Assembly (NCBI GenBank): GCA_003225615.1
Contig: QIAS01000365.1
Span: 1-9,704, forward strand
DNA: 9,704 nt
Direction of reading: 5' to 3'
Source of the DNA: Acidobacteriota bacterium
GTDB taxonomy: Bacteria > Acidobacteriota > Terriglobia > Terriglobales > Acidobacteriaceae
Shown piece after piece: positions 7,407 to 9,704 of this stretch. Position 1 is the stretch's first letter; each line of letters begins with the position of its first letter. The translations under genes and the position numbers were made by a program. The notes beneath the pieces were generated by a model, which saw only the letters and a program-made list of their open reading frames with translations, was not told where the DNA came from and searched no databases.

Positions 7407-7417
7407 CGCGCAAGGTT
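7393..7417. promoter_or_regulatory. Perfect 8-bp dyad, candidate operator for the MerR-XRE-cupin regulator
   Basis: AACCTTGC (7393-7400) and its exact reverse complement GCAAGGTT (7410-7417) flank the 9-nt spacer TATAATCGC, which contains the regulator's -10 box. The half-site spacing, about 17 bp centre to centre, suits a dimeric HTH protein. On the opposite strand the dyad overlaps the putative -10 of the receptor promoter. A site covering both divergent promoters next to the regulator gene is the standard arrangement for autoregulation plus control of the divergent operon. Confidence 0.65.
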
Positions 7418-7441
7418 AGATGGCGCGCGCGACGCTGTCAA
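7413..7441 (-). promoter_or_regulatory. Possible promoter of the receptor operon
   Basis: On the minus strand a perfect TTGACA (7441-7436) is followed after 17 nt by TAACCT (7418-7413), a weak -10 with 3 of 6 matches. Transcription would start near 7406, leaving a leader of about 70 nt before the receptor ATG at 7336. A strong -35 with a poor -10 suggests dependence on an activator. The promoter lies partly within the regulator's coding sequence if that gene starts at 7420. Confidence 0.4.
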
Positions 7442-8298
7442 GCAGAAAATGGCTCTCCAGATTTTGGAAGGAGCCGCCAGAAATCAGTATTTCCAGACCC
7501 ATGGCAAGCAGCACCAAAGCTTACTTGAAAATCGGCGACGTAGCCCGAATGGTGGGCGTGTCGCCTTCCGTGATCCGCTCCTGGGAGAGCCTCGGGCTCA
7601 CTCGACCACGGCGCACCGAAAGCAAGTACCGGCTTTACACCGCCGAGGACATAAAACTGCTCAAGCGCGCCCGCTTCCTGCGTCGGGTCCGCGGACTGAA
7701 CGCGCCCGCTATCCTGCAAGTGCTCAAGCAGGATGGCCGGGTAAAGCCGACGCGTGACGGAGCCGGCGCCGCCATCGGTCTGCACCTGCGCCAGTTGCGC
7801 ATCAAGCGAGGACTTCCCCTGGCCCAAGTTGCCAAGAACGTAGGAATTTCCGTAGGGTTCCTCAGCGCGCTGGAGCGGTCGCACATGAGTGCCTCGGTCG
7901 GCACGCTGCGCAAATTGGCACGGTTTTACAAGACGAACATCCTGGATTTTTTTGATCCTACAGAATCTAATAGCCGCGTCGTACGCCCCAACCACCGTAA
8001 AGTGCTGGAGGCCGGGCCCGGAGTGCGCATGGAACTGCTTGCCTGGGGTAATACGGTCATGGAGCCGCACCTTTTTCGGATCGCGCCCAATTCCGGCAGC
8101 GGTGAGTCTTACACGCACGAAGGCGAGGAATTTCTTTACGTGCTCCGTGGACAGTTGCAAATTGAGCTCGAGGAAGAGGAATACCGGCTGAAGTCCGGAG
8201 ACAGCCTTTATTTTGAAAGTGGAACGCCGCACCGCTGGAAAAATCCAGGTAAGAACGAAACTTGGGTGCTGTGGATCAACACGCCGCCAACCTTCTAG
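7420..8298 (+). CDS. Transcriptional regulator with fused MerR-type HTH, XRE-type HTH and cupin domains
   Basis: A 292-residue protein with three modules. Residues 36-104 are a MerR-type winged HTH ('YLKIGDVARMVGVSPSVIRS', 'WESLGLTRPRR', 'RLYTAEDIKLLKRARFLRRV'). Residues 120-176 are an XRE/Cro-type HTH ('LHLRQLRIKRGLPLAQVAKN', 'GISVGFLSALERSHMSASV', 'TLRKLARFYKTNILDFF'). Residues about 215-288 are a cupin_2 barrel with motif 1 'YTHEGEEFLYVLRG' (H233) and motif 2 'GDSLYFESGTPHRWKN' (H271, N275). XRE-cupin proteins such as PuuR sense small amines or amino acids; an additional MerR module is unusual. The start is uncertain: ATG 7420 would leave almost no leader after the promoter, while ATG 7501 (265 residues, beginning MASSTKAYLKIGDVARMVGV) starts just before the MerR domain but lacks a ribosome binding site too. 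AAGGAG at 7468-7473 is too far from 7501. It probably controls its own promoter and the divergent receptor-aminotransferase-permease-dehydrogenase genes. Confidence 0.9.
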   Translation: MARATLSSRKWLSRFWKEPPEISISRPMASSTKAYLKIGDVARMVGVSPSVIRSWESLGLTRPRRTESKYRLYTAEDIKLLKRARFLRRVRGLNAPAILQVLKQDGRVKPTRDGAGAAIGLHLRQLRIKRGLPLAQVAKNVGISVGFLSALERSHMSASVGTLRKLARFYKTNILDFFDPTESNSRVVRPNHRKVLEAGPGVRMELLAWGNTVMEPHLFRIAPNSGSGESYTHEGEEFLYVLRGQLQIELEEEEYRLKSGDSLYFESGTPHRWKNPGKNETWVLWINTPPTF

Positions 8299-8312
8299 GA
8301 CGACGCTTGGAC

Positions 8313-9704
8313 ATGCTCTGGCACTGCACTGGGAGAAAAACATTGCGCCCTGCATCGCTGATTCATTATGGCTTGCGCAGTATCTCTGTTTGTTGTCTCG
8401 TGTTTGTGGTGTTCCTGACCATCCCCATGGCGCAGGAAGCCCCCCGCGTCCCATACGACGTTGTCGTTATCAACGCACGAATTTACACCCTAAATCCGCA
8501 GCAGCCGTGGGCGGAAGCGCTGGCCGTTCGCGGCGACAAGATAGTTGCGGTTGGCGCTAGCAAAGAGATTGGCTCGCACCCTGGGTCTAACACCAAAGTG
8601 ATCGATGCCAAAGGTCAGCTGGTGCTCCCGGGGTTTACCGATTGTCACATCCACTTCATGGAAGGCTCGCTGGGGCTCACGCACGTTGACCTGATCGGCA
8701 CGAAAAGTGTGCAGGAGATTCAAAACAAAGTAAAAGACTACGCCTCTGCCCACCCTAACGAGCCTTGGATAACAGGAGCCGGATGGACCTATCCAACCTT
8801 TGGAGAGTCTGCGCTTCCCGACAAGAAGTTTCTCGACGAAGTCGTACCCGATCGCCCCGTGTTTCTCGTGGCCTTCGACGGCCACAGCTCGTGGGCCAAT
8901 AGCAAGGCACTGTCGTTGGCCGGGATTACTCGTGAAACGCCCGATCCGCCGAATGGAAAAATCGTTCGCGATGCTAAAGGCGAGGCCACGGGAGCGCTGA
9001 AGGAATCAGCCGGAGAATTGGTCGGAAAACTTGTGCCCAAGCCCACGCGCGAAGAGAGGCTTGCCGCCTTGCGCAAAGGCATGCAGGAAGCCAACAAAGT
9101 CGGTCTGGTACGGGTGCACAGCGCGGGTGGCGATTTCGAGTGGTTGGATTTATACGACGAGCTGCGCCGAAATGGGGAACTCACCGTGCGCCAGTACATC
9201 GCCTATTTTTTCGATCCTCCTGAACTAACTGGAGATGGAATCGAAAAAGCCGAGAAGGCCCGCCGTACATATCACGATGACTGGATTTCCGGCGGCGTGG
9301 TGAAGACGATGTTGGACGGCGTAGTCGAGTCGCACACTGCCGCCATGCTGCAGCCTTACAGTGATGATCCAAAGGAGAGTGGAAAGCTGTTCTGGGATCC
9401 CGCTAAATACAGGCAAGCCGTCCTCGAATGGGATCGGCGGGGTTTTCAGATTTTCACCCACGCCATCGGCGATAAAGCTGTGCGCCTGGCGCTCGATGCG
9501 TACCAGGAAGCGGAGACTTCCAACCACACTCAAGACTCGCGCCCGCGCATCGAGCACATTGAAACCATCACCGCGGAAGACATTCCGCGTTTCGGAAAAT
9601 TAGGAGTGATTGCCAGCTTCCAGCCGTTGCACGCTTATCCCGACGACGACACATTGAAGATTTGGGCGCGAAACGTAGGGCCGGAGCGTGCTACGCGGGC
9701 CTGG
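8313..9704 (+). CDS. Exported amidohydrolase, YtcJ/N-substituted formamide deformylase-like (3' end outside window)
   Basis: An open frame of 464 codons with no stop before the window edge. Family members are about 540-570 residues, so roughly 80-110 residues are missing. The N-terminus has a basic start, a hydrophobic core 'SISVCCLVFVVFLTI' and a likely cleavage at 'PMA|QEA', so the enzyme is exported. Metal-dependent amidohydrolase family 3 motifs: 'LPGFTDCHIHFMEG' with the HxH pair H112/H114, 'DGHSSWANSKAL', 'VVKTMLDGVVESHTAAM' (K331), 'FTHAIGDKAVRLALDAYQ' (H383) and 'RIEHIE' (H415). Such enzymes hydrolyse amides, formamides or related C-N bonds; the substrate is unknown. The first ATG (8313) has no ribosome binding site, whereas a TTG at 8343 has GGGAG (8331-8335) 7 nt upstream and still retains the signal peptide, so TTG may be the real start. 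It begins 14 nt after the regulator's stop and is probably co-transcribed with it. Confidence 0.9.
   Translation, partial: MLWHCTGRKTLRPASLIHYGLRSISVCCLVFVVFLTIPMAQEAPRVPYDVVVINARIYTLNPQQPWAEALAVRGDKIVAVGASKEIGSHPGSNTKVIDAKGQLVLPGFTDCHIHFMEGSLGLTHVDLIGTKSVQEIQNKVKDYASAHPNEPWITGAGWTYPTFGESALPDKKFLDEVVPDRPVFLVAFDGHSSWANSKALSLAGITRETPDPPNGKIVRDAKGEATGALKESAGELVGKLVPKPTREERLAALRKGMQEANKVGLVRVHSAGGDFEWLDLYDELRRNGELTVRQYIAYFFDPPELTGDGIEKAEKARRTYHDDWISGGVVKTMLDGVVESHTAAMLQPYSDDPKESGKLFWDPAKYRQAVLEWDRRGFQIFTHAIGDKAVRLALDAYQEAETSNHTQDSRPRIEHIETITAEDIPRFGKLGVIASFQPLHAYPDDDTLKIWARNVGPERATRAW

Noticed and set aside
7438..8454. Long open frame (338 codons) on the minus strand, antisense to the regulator
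   Set aside because: It lies opposite a gene with three recognisable domains, its protein shows no family pattern, and GC-rich coding DNA commonly leaves such an opposite frame open.
1..9704. tRNA, rRNA, insertion sequence, integrase or phage genes
   Set aside because: No such sequence was recognised; apart from short gaps the window is filled by the genes listed.

Overview
The window looks like a piece of an Acidobacteriota chromosome (soil type, mid-to-high GC). The main reason is a very large Oar-like TonB-dependent receptor (signal peptide, carboxypeptidase-regulatory-like domain, plug, long barrel ending in FFF), a paralogue-rich family typical of that phylum. The assignment is by recognition of protein style, not by a search.

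Layout. Positions 1-7336 are transcribed leftwards (minus strand). In transcription order they hold the receptor (7336 to 3508, broken by a frameshift near 3833), a class III PLP aminotransferase (3434 to 2061, interrupted by an in-frame TAA at 2280-2282), an APC-family amino acid/amine permease (1963 to 506) and the N-terminal part of an aldehyde dehydrogenase (443 to the left edge). Positions 7420-9704 are transcribed rightwards and hold a regulator with three domains (MerR-type HTH, XRE-type HTH, cupin), followed 14 nt later by an exported YtcJ-like amidohydrolase that runs off the right edge.

Control region. The 83-bp divergent gap (7337-7419) and its flanks carry a good sigma70 promoter for the regulator and a perfect TTGACA for the receptor side. 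A perfect 8-bp dyad (AACCTTGC-N9-GCAAGGTT) encloses the regulator's -10 box and overlaps the putative -10 of the opposite promoter, so it is the obvious candidate operator.

Working model (inference). An exported amidohydrolase releases or trims an amine/amide compound, the receptor takes it across the outer membrane, the permease across the inner membrane, and the aminotransferase plus aldehyde dehydrogenase convert amine to aldehyde to acid. The MerR-XRE-cupin protein senses the compound or an intermediate. This parallels the E. coli Puu putrescine system (XRE-cupin regulator PuuR, permease PuuP, dehydrogenase PuuC, aminotransferase PuuE), but the substrate cannot be read from the sequence.

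Oddities: two gene-breaking lesions in adjacent genes (a stop and a frameshift, the latter at a TTT-CGA site), and an intergenic inverted array of 8-bp ATCGGGNN units that fills the whole space between aminotransferase and permease and leaves the permease without a visible ribosome binding site.
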